A stretch of DNA of 64,000 bases from Gynuella sp050296195 (lineage in GTDB: Bacteria; Pseudomonadota; Gammaproteobacteria; Pseudomonadales; Natronospirillaceae). The stretch is taken from the NCBI RefSeq assembly GCF_050296195.1, contig NZ_JBNKRB010000007.1. One strand, 5' to 3'. The notes beneath the pieces are model-generated. The model did no database searches and was not told the DNA's origin. It saw only the letters and a program-made list of their open reading frames with translations. Shown piece by piece: positions 9,185 to 17,420 of this stretch. Made by a program: the position numbers and the translations under genes. Within the stretch, counting starts at the first letter, position 1. Each line of letters starts with the position of its first letter.

Positions 9185-9481
9185 ATGAGCATAAATCAGA
9201 AGATAATTTTACTCACCAGTCACGAGTACTCATCTCCCGATAAGCCTTTACTCGTAAAACTGGTTCAGGAAGGGTTTGATCTGTTATTGATAGCAGGGAA
9301 AAACGCCAGATCATGGGAAAAAATGGTCGATGCAATGATAATGCAACAACCTTCTTCTCATGATCCAGCACACAAACCTTGTGTTATTAGCTTCAACCAG
9401 TCAACCATTAGTCAGTTGATTGGTATGGCTATGAACTGTCCAGATAAGAACAACCATAATATCCGGATGATCAAAACCTGA
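9185..9481 (+). CDS. Small conserved-looking protein of unknown function
   Basis: This is a 98-residue open frame from ATG 9185, preceded by AGAGG; an ATG at 9164 would add seven residues. The sequence reads like a folded alpha/beta domain: a hydrophobic strand (KIILLTSHEYS), a helix (PLLVKLVQEG), a second strand (FDLLLIAGKNA), a helix (WEKMVDAMIMQ) and a third strand (KPCVISFN). It has the look of a Rossmann-like half-domain, but I do not recognise the family. There is no signal peptide or membrane segment. It lies alone between the GT2 gene and the convergent yciH. Confidence 0.55.
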   Translation: MSINQKIILLTSHEYSSPDKPLLVKLVQEGFDLLLIAGKNARSWEKMVDAMIMQQPSSHDPAHKPCVISFNQSTISQLIGMAMNCPDKNNHNIRMIKT

Positions 9482-9486
9482 CGCAG

Positions 9487-9867
9487 TCAACCGCCAGCCA
9501 GCTTAACTGAAAACCCTCGCTTATTCAGCTCAGCTAGCAGTTTTTGCCGTTGATCACCCTGAATTTCGATGTTGCTTCCTTTGACCGCTCCACCAGTTCC
9601 ACAATTTTTCTTGAGTTCTTTGGAAAGCTTTTCCAGCTCGGAATGAGTTAAGGGCAGCTCTTTGACCACTGTTACCCCTTTACCATTACGCCCTTTGGTT
9701 TCTAACCAAATCCGCACATTTCCTGAACCCAGTATCTCTTCTTCAGTACCGCAGACGCACTGGTCGAGAGCATGCTCACAGGCAGGACATACCCGGCCTT
9801 TTTCTGTGCTAAAAACCAAACCGCCCAAGGACGAAAAACCATGTGACTTAGAGGAACGTTTGGACAT
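9487..9867 (-). CDS. yciH: YciH, SUI1/eIF1-like translation factor
   Basis: The 126-residue protein has a short N-terminal zinc-finger-like segment (CPACEHALDQCVCG) followed by a C-terminal SUI1 domain containing the typical LETKGRNGKGVTVV, CGTGGAVKG and IEIQGDQRQKL segments. It resembles archaeal/eukaryotic initiation factor 1; the bacterial homologue YciH can influence start-site fidelity, but its in vivo role is unclear. The longer upstream frame overlaps the pcuAC gene; the ATG at 9867 follows AAGG at a good distance and is preferred. It is the last gene of the minus-strand run starting near 11915. Confidence 0.9.
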   Translation of the reverse strand: MSKRSSKSHGFSSLGGLVFSTEKGRVCPACEHALDQCVCGTEEEILGSGNVRIWLETKGRNGKGVTVVKELPLTHSELEKLSKELKKNCGTGGAVKGSNIEIQGDQRQKLLAELNKRGFSVKLAGG

Positions 9868-9883
9868 ATATAACCTTATGAAA

Positions 9884-10333
9884 TCAGTTACTGTCGTTAG
9901 TATGTAATTGGTTATCTGGTCGAACCTGTACGTTCTGTACCAATGTAGATCCGTCATCAAATGTTAGCGTCAGTTCGACTTCAGCCCCTACCGGCAAAGG
10001 CTTATTCAACTTAATTAACATAACATGATAACCACCAGGCTTGAACATAACCGATGAATGTGCAGGAATCTTCACTCCTGCTTTAACTTCACGCATTTTC
10101 ATCATGCCATCCGCCATCGTGTGCTCATGAACCTGAGTTAACGAGGCAACCTCAGTGGATGCTGAAACAATAATTCTGTCCTCATCACTATCATTTTTGA
10201 CAGTAAAGAATATTGCCGAGTTTTTCATCACCGGCGGAACTTCCCGCACCCAGGCATTAGCCAAACTCAACTTATCCGCCGCTATCGCAAAACTCACTAC
10301 CATTGTAAGGAATATTCCTACCAAATATTTCAT
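9884..10333 (-). CDS. Periplasmic copper chaperone PCu(A)C family protein
   Basis: This is a 149-residue secreted protein with a Sec signal (MKYLVGIFLTMVVSFAIA, cleavage about residue 19). The mature domain carries the Cu(I) ligands of the PCu(A)C family: HEHTM...MMKM and, about 21 residues later, GGYHVML (the H-x-M end). PCu(A)C delivers copper to the CuA centre of cytochrome c oxidase and assists copper homeostasis in the periplasm. It lies directly downstream of a DUF2946-like membrane protein, a pairing common in copper-related operons. Confidence 0.92.
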   Translation of the reverse strand: MKYLVGIFLTMVVSFAIAADKLSLANAWVREVPPVMKNSAIFFTVKNDSDEDRIIVSASTEVASLTQVHEHTMADGMMKMREVKAGVKIPAHSSVMFKPGGYHVMLIKLNKPLPVGAEVELTLTFDDGSTLVQNVQVRPDNQLHTNDSN

Positions 10334-10377
10334 AATTCACTCCGAATTGTTTTTTTTTAATATGTTTTATGGATCAA

Positions 10378-10752
10378 CTACATACGGAGTTCTGGCGGCG
10401 CCCGGGCCCACCGGTGATTATTAAAATACGGAGAGATCTGAACACTGATCCGGACATCACTATGTTCATCAGACAATACATCCTGCAATGAATGGTCAGA
10501 CAGAAATACAAAGCCGTGCCCAGCTTCACATTGCACCACACATGCTGAACAAAACGTGGTTGATCCGTTATCAGAGTCCTTATCCAAAATAAGTTGGGAA
10601 AAACCACATATACGGTAGATGAACGCATTATCTGCGATCGAAATCGGTGCGCTCCACTGTAAAGCGAGTAATAACCATACCAATGGTAGCACCCGGGTAA
10701 GTGTTGACCGACGATAAAAGTATCTTCGATGATTGCCCTGACGTTGTCTCAT
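10378..10752 (-). CDS. DUF2946-like small membrane/exported protein (copper-associated)
   Basis: The 124-residue protein has a basic N-terminus, one hydrophobic signal/anchor segment (about 20-36) and a soluble remainder with cysteine pairs (CGFSQ, FCSACVVQC). It ends with ARAPPELRM; the R-A/G-P-P end is a hallmark of DUF2946 proteins, which cluster with copper chaperone genes. The start codon overlaps the stop of the upstream acyltransferase (ATGA at 10749-10752), implying translational coupling. The family call rests on the C-terminal motif and context. Confidence 0.65.
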   Translation of the reverse strand: MRQRQGNHRRYFYRRSTLTRVLPLVWLLLALQWSAPISIADNAFIYRICGFSQLILDKDSDNGSTTFCSACVVQCEAGHGFVFLSDHSLQDVLSDEHSDVRISVQISPYFNNHRWARAPPELRM

Positions 10753-11915
10753 GGCGCGTAGGTCTGACCACTTATGCGTTGAATATTTTGCTGATTCACA
10801 ATAACAGCTGCATACATCGCCAACAACTTGTTCGTGACCGGACCATCCAACCCAGCCGTACGCTCAGAAAAATATCGTTCCGCACGGGCAAGCTCCTCAT
10901 CAGTACATTGTGCCACCAAGGCCTCTGCATCACCCAACCCCGTTTTCTGGGCTGCCAGAACATTCGTGGCAAAGCACCGGTAGCCTGAAATAATGGCCCG
11001 GTCTAAATATTCAGCCACTTCTTTGGCACTGTCAAAGTCCTGGGTAATTGGCTGCCCAAAGTTCAGATGCACCCTGCCTTTGTAACCAACGATTCCTCGA
11101 GAAATACTCATGATATCTTCGTGATCCTGTTTTTCATAAGTACCGGAGGACTCTTTCTGATGAAGCTCCTGCGCTTTGGTCTGATCACAAGGGTCATATT
11201 CATAGGCGATAGCCACCGGAACTATTCGTAACTCACGAATATAGTCGGAAAACGATTGATCCTTGGGTCGATTCAGAGCAATCATTGAGATGAGTGCCGG
11301 ATTGGTCAGATCATTTCCGTCCTTTGCCCGCCCCTCTCTTTGAGCGATCCAGATATGTTGTTTTTCTTTGGTTAATGAAAAATATATGTACTCGCTCAAC
11401 AATTTTGAGGCCGCAAGTTTCTCACGTTTGCCCTCTGCAGAGCGGTTAACAATGAAGCTTTTGTTCAGGCGCATCAGATCGGATACCCAATCTTTGGTCA
11501 GCAAATTATCGCCGATGGCAATCCGGACGGTATCTTCCCCGCTAGTATGGAGCGCCCAGTTCACAAAGGCCGGATCCATAGCGATATCACGATGGTTACT
11601 GATAAACAGGCACGGTTTACTCAGATCAATGTCATCCAATCCGGAAGTTGTAAACTTCGAAGTAGTCGTATCGATCATTTGCTGCATATACGGTTCAATC
11701 AACAGCTGAAACTCACGAACCGTTTTAACTTTGGAGAGATGATGACTGATAACCCAGCGGGTAAGCATCTTCAGAAAGGGACGTGCTAACCGATGCCAAT
11801 GGGCGAAGCGATAAGTCACAATAATATCAATCAGCTCAGGATTGTGCTTAAACTTGGTTAAGACTTCTTGCAGGTCTGCATCACAATATGGTCGGATTGA
11901 GTCAAATTTATTCAT
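10749..11915 (-). CDS. PlsC/PlsB-like glycerolipid acyltransferase
   Basis: The 388-residue protein has an acyltransferase core: the block-I motif is SNHRDIAMDP (the N-H-x-x-x-x-D-like catalytic block), and a later FIVNRSAEGKRE followed by IWIAQREGRAKDG corresponds to the substrate-binding E-G block. Homologues are annotated as 1-acyl-sn-glycerol-3-phosphate acyltransferases of the cytoplasmic membrane face, although the exact acyl acceptor is unproven here. GAGGGG precedes the ATG at 11915 by 6 nt; the 34-codon upward extension of the frame has no ribosome site and crosses a terminator, so it is rejected. It heads a run with the DUF2946-like and PCu(A)C genes. Confidence 0.8.
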   Translation of the reverse strand: MNKFDSIRPYCDADLQEVLTKFKHNPELIDIIVTYRFAHWHRLARPFLKMLTRWVISHHLSKVKTVREFQLLIEPYMQQMIDTTTSKFTTSGLDDIDLSKPCLFISNHRDIAMDPAFVNWALHTSGEDTVRIAIGDNLLTKDWVSDLMRLNKSFIVNRSAEGKREKLAASKLLSEYIYFSLTKEKQHIWIAQREGRAKDGNDLTNPALISMIALNRPKDQSFSDYIRELRIVPVAIAYEYDPCDQTKAQELHQKESSGTYEKQDHEDIMSISRGIVGYKGRVHLNFGQPITQDFDSAKEVAEYLDRAIISGYRCFATNVLAAQKTGLGDAEALVAQCTDEELARAERYFSERTAGLDGPVTNKLLAMYAAVIVNQQNIQRISGQTYAP

Positions 11916-11975
11916 TAATACCCCTCTAGGTGAAGGCGCGCATTTTGCCTCGACTTGGGGATAAACAGCAAATCC

Positions 11976-12002
11976 AAAAAAAAAGGCCTCAATATTGAGG
12001 CC
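11976..12002 (-). terminator. Strong intrinsic terminator facing the minus strand
   Basis: GGCCTC-AATATT-GAGGCC (11985-12002) is a perfect 18-bp palindrome. On the minus strand it is followed at once by nine T residues (the A-run 11976-11984 on the plus strand). It can only terminate a minus-strand transcript that begins within the preceding ~200 bp, because the plus-strand gene lnt starts at 12233 and points away. Confidence 0.9.
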
Positions 12003-12064
12003 GCAGACACAGCACAAGCAAAACCCGCAGCAGATTTAGCTTCTACCTGGAGACTTAAAACTTT
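11976..12064 (-). ncRNA. Predicted sigma-54-dependent small RNA, about 90 nt
   Basis: A near-perfect sigma-54 promoter on the minus strand (12075-12091) predicts transcription start at about 12064, and the intrinsic terminator ends at about 11976. The resulting transcript would be about 89 nt and finish in a GC hairpin plus nine U residues, the usual form of an Hfq-binding sRNA. The body is rich in U and GCUG repeats. It has no evident match to Qrr, GlmY/GlmZ or CrcZ. Alternatives: an attenuated leader of the acyltransferase operon 60 nt downstream, or a leader peptide (an ATG at 12067 opens 50 codons that read through the terminator and stop on the acyltransferase start). The transcript is inferred, not observed. 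Confidence 0.6.
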
Positions 12065-12074
12065 CATAGTTGTT

Positions 12075-12091
12075 AGCAAAACAAGTGCCAG
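12075..12091 (-). promoter_or_regulatory. Sigma-54 (RpoN) promoter, -24/-12 element
   Basis: Read on the minus strand: CTGGCAC, five bases, TTGCT. This matches the consensus YTGGCAC-N5-TTGCW with the required spacing between the GG and GC pairs. The -12 position is near 12076, giving a start near 12064. Upstream, the 7-mer GGCGTTC (plus strand) occurs twice, at 12123-12129 and 12158-12164, and a GTTGG-N11-CCAAC dyad spans 12120-12140; these are possible activator sites. Confidence 0.7.
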
Positions 12092-12232
12092 CCCCCTAAA
12101 GGCTTGATTCTACGGGCCGGTTGGCGTTCAAAATACCAACGCAGTGATTTATTTTTGGGCGTTCTGATTGATTCTTGGGCACACATCAATCGAGAATAAT
12201 GACTTTGCACAGATTATTGAGTTGTATCAATT

Positions 12233-13768
12233 ATGAGTTCAGTTAAGACCTGGTTGGATCAGGCTTGGTTTATCAATATATCGGCACTGGTAGCTGGAGC
12301 CCTGTTTCCACTGTCTATGGCACCTCTTCAGCTATGGCCGCTCGGGTTATTAAGTCAAGCGTGGCTGGGGTTCCTAGCTCTGCGGAACCCGTCTTTCAGT
12401 CCCTGGAGTGGCTGGCTCTACGGCTTTGGCTTTTTTGGTGTTGGCTTCAGTTGGGTCTATGAAAGTATTCGCACGGTAGGCACGTCACTTCCGGCCGCAG
12501 CACTGATGACGTTGTTTTTTTGTATGGCGCTGGCACTGTTGTTCTGGTGCCAGATCTGGATATTTAAACATCTGCGAGCACACCGACTGAACCGGGATGC
12601 ACTGCTGTTCGTAGCTTTGTGGGTTGTCTTTGAGTGGCTGCGTACATGGTTCCTGACAGGATTACCCTGGTTATATTCCGGATACAGCATGACGGATACC
12701 TGGCTTGCCGGTTATGCCCCTATCATTGGAATCTTTGGAATATCCAGCCTCACCACAGCCTTTGCTATCTGGTGCGCAGCCCTGGCCATTCGCCAGCACC
12801 AAAAACAACTGATTGTTCTACTTCTGCTGACCGTCTCGGTTCTGGCCGGAGGCTATACGCTTGATGGCAAAACCTGGGTTCAGGTCATAAACCAGCCTAT
12901 CAAAGTCGTCGCACTACAGGGAAATATCGATCAGCGCATCAAATGGGAAAGTGGCCAGCAGCTTTATAATTATCAGACTTATTGGGATATGACAGAACAA
13001 CATCTCGATGCAGACCTGATTGTCTGGCCAGAATCATCGATTACCCAATTGCTATCCGAAGCAGGCGGTATACTCGCTGAACTTGATCAGCTTGGCATGT
13101 CCAGTCACACCGGGATTATCGCCGGGTTAATTGCCGACGGCATGAATAACGATGGACCAGTGTTTTATAACAGCGTCGTAGGACTGGGACTGGCCAGTGG
13201 TCGATACAACAAAACCAAGCTGGTACCTTTTGGAGAATATATTCCCTTTTCGCACGCACTGCGTGGTGTGCTCAGAATTCTGGATATCCCTATGTCTTCT
13301 CTGACACCGGGACATAACAAAACCGCGACGCTCAAGATGGGAACTTTACAACTGGGTCAAATCATTTGTTCCGAAGTGACCTACCCCGGATTGGTCATGA
13401 ACACCGCCGAAGTCAGTAATTTAATGGTCATTGTCAGCAATGATGCCTGGTTTGGAGACTCTCTCGGTCCATATCAGCACTTACAGATTGTTCGCATGCG
13501 TGCAATGGAAACGCAACGTCCCATGGTGCGGGCCACTCAGGATGGAATCAGCGCGATCATCGATTATCATGGCAAAATTCTGACCAGCGCACCGAAATAT
13601 GTTCGTACTGCCCTTACACATGAACTCTCCCCGGTAACCGGGGAAACACCGTACATGAAGTTTGGTTACACTTGGATTATCAGTCTGTGGCTGCTCGTCG
13701 TGGTATTTCAGGCGTTATCGGGTTGGTTTTTCAAACGTAGGAACAAGCATATCGCAGAGTCACTGTAG
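12233..13768 (+). CDS. lnt: Apolipoprotein N-acyltransferase Lnt
   Basis: Lnt transfers a fatty acid to the N-terminal cysteine of lipoproteins in the inner membrane, the last maturation step before Lol sorting. The 511-residue protein has about six N-terminal membrane helices followed by a nitrilase-like periplasmic domain. The catalytic triad is visible as Glu267 (in VWPESS), Lys327 (in NKTKLVPFGEY) and Cys379 (in CSEVTYP), with a last membrane segment near residue 490. The length equals that of E. coli Lnt. lnt next to leuS-lptE-holA is a conserved gammaproteobacterial arrangement. Confidence 0.97.
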   Translation: MSSVKTWLDQAWFINISALVAGALFPLSMAPLQLWPLGLLSQAWLGFLALRNPSFSPWSGWLYGFGFFGVGFSWVYESIRTVGTSLPAAALMTLFFCMALALLFWCQIWIFKHLRAHRLNRDALLFVALWVVFEWLRTWFLTGLPWLYSGYSMTDTWLAGYAPIIGIFGISSLTTAFAIWCAALAIRQHQKQLIVLLLLTVSVLAGGYTLDGKTWVQVINQPIKVVALQGNIDQRIKWESGQQLYNYQTYWDMTEQHLDADLIVWPESSITQLLSEAGGILAELDQLGMSSHTGIIAGLIADGMNNDGPVFYNSVVGLGLASGRYNKTKLVPFGEYIPFSHALRGVLRILDIPMSSLTPGHNKTATLKMGTLQLGQIICSEVTYPGLVMNTAEVSNLMVIVSNDAWFGDSLGPYQHLQIVRMRAMETQRPMVRATQDGISAIIDYHGKILTSAPKYVRTALTHELSPVTGETPYMKFGYTWIISLWLLVVVFQALSGWFFKRRNKHIAESL

Positions 13769-13776
13769 ACTCTGCG
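13753..13776. terminator. Hairpin between convergent lnt and zinc-ribbon gene
   Basis: CGCAGAGTC (13753-13761) and GACTCTGCG (13768-13776) form a perfect 9-bp stem with a 6-nt loop, overlapping the lnt stop codon. It lies between two convergent genes and may serve both; it lacks a long U-tract. Confidence 0.5.
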
Positions 13777-13777
13777 G

Positions 13778-14107
13778 CTAGTGTTTCTGGTTATCCTGGT
13801 ACAAGAAGACAGAGTGACCGCAGTTAGAGCATGGCGCTAGTTTCTGAGCCACAAAAACCGGGTGCGGCTCACCACATATTTCACAATACAGTATCGCTGC
13901 CGGAGCCAGTTCTCCGGCATGAAAAAGCCCAAACTGATCCCGCAGACGATACATCTGATCCATCCAGTCCAACTCCTTTTGTGCCTCTCCTGTTCGCATG
14001 ACATCACTCATAAGGGCATCCGCTAGGGTAAAATCCAATACCGGGGAAATTTCAGCCAAAGAGACTTCATTTTCAGTCCACTGGGTCTTGGTGGTTTTTT
14101 CCGACAT
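13778..14107 (-). CDS. Zinc-ribbon-containing protein (YbeL-like)
   Basis: This 109-residue protein is acidic and helical in its first two thirds and ends in a four-cysteine zinc ribbon: CEICGE, then CSNCGH 18 residues later. E. coli carries the zinc-ribbon DUF1451 gene ybeL beside leuS, and this gene occupies the same place, divergent from leuS, which suggests a short homologue. The function is unknown. The start ATG at 14107 is the only one that gives the full helical part. Confidence 0.7.
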   Translation of the reverse strand: MSEKTTKTQWTENEVSLAEISPVLDFTLADALMSDVMRTGEAQKELDWMDQMYRLRDQFGLFHAGELAPAAILYCEICGEPHPVFVAQKLAPCSNCGHSVFLYQDNQKH

Positions 14108-14303
14108 CTCTCATATCACATCAACTATTGTCTGTAATATGACTATAGCTCAGGTTCCAAAATTTGCAGCATTTTTCAGTGTTATGACAAAACTGAGATA
14201 GAGCTGTTTCAGAGCAGCCATAACTCCGCTAAAATCCGTTCCTCACTGTACCCTGTGCAGCATTTTTCTATCCAGTTTCGTTTAAAGAGAGTCCTAAACC
14301 AAT

Positions 14304-16877
14304 ATGGAAGCCAGTTATTCACCCAAGGCTATCGAAGCCAAGGTTCAATCCCTTTGGGAAGAAAATGAAGTCTTTAAAGCTGTCATGGATGCCAATAAAG
14401 AAAAATACTATTGCCTGTCCATGCTTCCATATCCCAGTGGCCGACTACACATGGGCCATGTCAGAAATTACACCATTGGCGATGTCATGTGTCGTTACCA
14501 GCGCATGAAAGGTAAAAACGTACTACAACCAATCGGTTGGGACGCGTTCGGCATGCCCGCCGAAAACGCAGCGATCAAAAACGGTGTTGCACCAGCCAAG
14601 TGGACTTATGAAAACATCGCAGACATGAAAACCCAGCTTAAAAGTCTTGGTTTTGCCTATGACTGGAGTCGCGAAGTCACCACGTGCAGCCCGGACTACT
14701 ACAAATGGGAACAATGGTTTTTCACCCGACTGGTCGAGAAAGGCCTGGCTTATCGCAAAACATCGCATGTCAACTGGTGCCCCAATGACATGACCGTTCT
14801 GGCAAATGAACAGGTTCATGATGGCTGCTGCTGGCGTTGCGACACCCCCGTCGAGCGCAAAGAAATGGATCAGTGGTTTATCAAAACCACGGCCTATGCC
14901 GATGAACTGCTCAGTGGCCTTGACAATCTGCCGGGCTGGCCGGAACAGGTCAAGGAAATGCAGCGCAATTGGATCGGTAAATCCTTCGGCGCTGAAATTG
15001 TCTTTAAACTGAAAGATTCCGATACCTCTCTGCAGGTCTACACCACTCGCCCAGATACGCTGATGGGGGCAACTTATGTGGCCATTGCAGCTGATCACCC
15101 ATTGTCCCGCCAGATGGCTGACACCAATGAGACTCTGGCCCGCTTTATCGAAGACTGCCGGCAAATGACAACCTCTGAAGCAGACATGGCGACGATGGAG
15201 AAAAAAGGGGTCGCCACCGGACTGACGGTGATTCATCCGTTAACCGGTGATGAATTACCTGTCTGGAGTGCTAACTTCGTACTGATGGATTACGGTTCTG
15301 GTGCCGTTATGAGCGTACCGGGACATGATCAGCGCGACTGGGAGTTTGCCAAAAAATATGGCCTGCCCATTAAACAGGTCATTGCCCCAGCTAATGACGA
15401 AGCCTGTGATCTTGAAACAGCCGCATTTACCGACAAAGGTATTCTGGTCAACTCAGGTGAATTTGATGGTCTCTCCAGTGCCGAAGCGTTTGACCGAATC
15501 ACTGATAAACTGACGACAATGGATCAGGGTAAGAAAACCACTAACTACCGTCTGCGGGATTGGGGTGTCAGTCGCCAGCGTTATTGGGGTGCCCCAATTC
15601 CGATGGTATATGTGGATGGTGAGTTGAAACCAGCTGAACAATTTCCGGTCGAGTTGCCCATTGACGTGACATTTGACGGTATCAATTCGCCGATCAAAAA
15701 CAACCCCGATTTTGAAAACGTCGAGCATCAGGGCAAGCCTGCCAAACGGGAAACAGACACATTCGACACTTTCATGGAGTCCAGCTGGTACTATGCCCGT
15801 TACTGCACTCCTCATGCGGATCAAATGCTTGAACCGGAAGAAGCCAACTACTGGTTACCGGCAGACCAATATGTCGGTGGTATCGAACACGCCACCATGC
15901 ACCTGATTTATGCCCGTTTTTACTACAAGGCATTGCGCGATGAAGGCATCATCAAAACCGACGAGCCCTTTACCAATCTACTGTGCCAGGGAATGGTACT
16001 GGCTGACACCTGGTACCAGGAGCCGAATCATGGTGCCAAAGAGTGGGTCCCGATCAACGACGTTCAGCCCGAAACCGATGACAAAGGAAAAATCATTGGT
16101 GGCAAGCGCATCAGCGATGACTCACCGGTCATTTACGGTGGCATGGCCAAAATGTCCAAATCAAAACTGAATGGTATCGATCCGCAGGAAGCCATTGATC
16201 AATACGGCGCAGATACCGTCAGATTGTATTCCATGTTTGCGGCACCACCGGAACAAACACTGGAATGGACCGAATCCGGCGTTCAGGGAGCTCAGAAGTT
16301 CCTACAACGATTGTGGCGTCTGGCGCATTCGTTCAGCGACAAAGCATCAATACCGGCTATCGACAAAACAGCTTTAACAGACGTGCAAAAAGATCTGCGT
16401 CGTAAAACCCATGAAACCATTAAGGGTGTAACGCACGATTTTGAACAACGGTTCACCTACAACACCGCGATAGCCAAAATCATGGAGTTGTTTAATGCCG
16501 CTAACAAATTTGAAATGGAAAACGGGCAGGACCAGGCAGTCGTTTACGAGGCACTCGAAGCCATGATCAAAATGCTGTCACCCATCTCGCCTCATATTTG
16601 TCACGAGTTGTGGTCATCCATGCATAAAAATGGCCTGATCCTCGATACCAGCTGGCCAGAGGTGGATGATGAAGCATTGACCAAAGACACCGTGCTATAT
16701 GTGGTCCAGGTCAATGGTAAAGTTCGTGCCCGACTGGAATTTCCAGCAAATGCATCAAAGCAGGAAATTGAAGCTGAAGCATTGGAACAGGAACACGTTA
16801 AGCGATTCCTTGAAGGCGTGACTGTTCGTAAGGTCATTGTAGTGCCGAACAAACTGATCAATATTGTCGCCAAATAA
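14304..16877 (+). CDS. leuS: Leucyl-tRNA synthetase
   Basis: LeuRS charges tRNA-Leu with leucine and edits mischarged products. The 857-residue protein has the class I signatures LHMGH (in PYPSGRLHMGH near residue 50) and KMSKS (616-620). The CP1 editing domain (about 220-415) contains the T-T-R-P-D-T segment and the GHDQRDWEFAKKYGLPI segment with the editing aspartate region. The anticodon-binding and C-terminal domains complete it. The length is normal. Confidence 0.99.
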   Translation: MEASYSPKAIEAKVQSLWEENEVFKAVMDANKEKYYCLSMLPYPSGRLHMGHVRNYTIGDVMCRYQRMKGKNVLQPIGWDAFGMPAENAAIKNGVAPAKWTYENIADMKTQLKSLGFAYDWSREVTTCSPDYYKWEQWFFTRLVEKGLAYRKTSHVNWCPNDMTVLANEQVHDGCCWRCDTPVERKEMDQWFIKTTAYADELLSGLDNLPGWPEQVKEMQRNWIGKSFGAEIVFKLKDSDTSLQVYTTRPDTLMGATYVAIAADHPLSRQMADTNETLARFIEDCRQMTTSEADMATMEKKGVATGLTVIHPLTGDELPVWSANFVLMDYGSGAVMSVPGHDQRDWEFAKKYGLPIKQVIAPANDEACDLETAAFTDKGILVNSGEFDGLSSAEAFDRITDKLTTMDQGKKTTNYRLRDWGVSRQRYWGAPIPMVYVDGELKPAEQFPVELPIDVTFDGINSPIKNNPDFENVEHQGKPAKRETDTFDTFMESSWYYARYCTPHADQMLEPEEANYWLPADQYVGGIEHATMHLIYARFYYKALRDEGIIKTDEPFTNLLCQGMVLADTWYQEPNHGAKEWVPINDVQPETDDKGKIIGGKRISDDSPVIYGGMAKMSKSKLNGIDPQEAIDQYGADTVRLYSMFAAPPEQTLEWTESGVQGAQKFLQRLWRLAHSFSDKASIPAIDKTALTDVQKDLRRKTHETIKGVTHDFEQRFTYNTAIAKIMELFNAANKFEMENGQDQAVVYEALEAMIKMLSPISPHICHELWSSMHKNGLILDTSWPEVDDEALTKDTVLYVVQVNGKVRARLEFPANASKQEIEAEALEQEHVKRFLEGVTVRKVIVVPNKLINIVAK

Positions 16878-16898
16878 GACATACCGATCAGCACCCAG

Positions 16899-16921
16899 GG
16901 GCTTATCACCAATAGGCCCCT
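16899..16921 (+). terminator. Weak hairpin between leuS and lptE
   Basis: AGGGGC (near 16899) and GCCCCT (near 16921) can pair across a 12-13-nt loop, followed by CTCATT. It may attenuate rather than stop transcription into lptE. Confidence 0.3.
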
Positions 16922-16941
16922 CTCATTCTGCCGCCAGAGAC

Positions 16942-17418
16942 ATGCTTATGCACAGATTTTTAGTCATTCTCTTTCCTTTGCTGTTAACAGCCTGCGGTTT
17001 CACTCTGGATAAACCCGTTGAAAGCCACCTACCCTCCCAAATGGCACTGGTGACTCAGCAAGCAGATGAATTCGAAAAGATTCTGCAGCAAACTTTCAAA
17101 TATCAAGACACCGACTTGGTTAATGGCAATACAGATCTACCACTGGCTTTGGTCGTTAAAAAACAGCAGCAATATGACCGTTATGTCGGCAACAGCAGTA
17201 TGGCCTTAACGGTAGAAATTACTGTTCAGGTCAATAATTCAGATGGCAAACTCATTGTCTTTCCTCAATCCTTTGTGAAAGAAGCGACTGTCCAGTTCAA
17301 TGGCAATGACGACAAAAACAAACGACTGATGATTGATAGTCAGCGTACTCAGTTGTTTTCAGCAATTGCCAAAGACATTTATGATTTTCTGACCAGCCAA
17401 AATCTGGATAGTTACTGA
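16942..17418 (+). CDS. lptE: LPS-assembly lipoprotein LptE
   Basis: LptE plugs the LptD barrel and helps insert lipopolysaccharide in the outer leaflet of the outer membrane. From the ATG at 16942 the protein has 158 residues. It begins with a lipoprotein signal whose lipobox is L-L-T-A-C (Cys18), followed by GFTLDKP, the usual CGF start. An upstream in-frame extension into leuS is rejected because it would bury the signal; an ATG at 16948 is equally possible. It stands in the leuS-lptE-holA order conserved across Gammaproteobacteria. Confidence 0.93.
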   Translation: MLMHRFLVILFPLLLTACGFTLDKPVESHLPSQMALVTQQADEFEKILQQTFKYQDTDLVNGNTDLPLALVVKKQQQYDRYVGNSSMALTVEITVQVNNSDGKLIVFPQSFVKEATVQFNGNDDKNKRLMIDSQRTQLFSAIAKDIYDFLTSQNLDSY

Positions 17419-17420
17419 CC

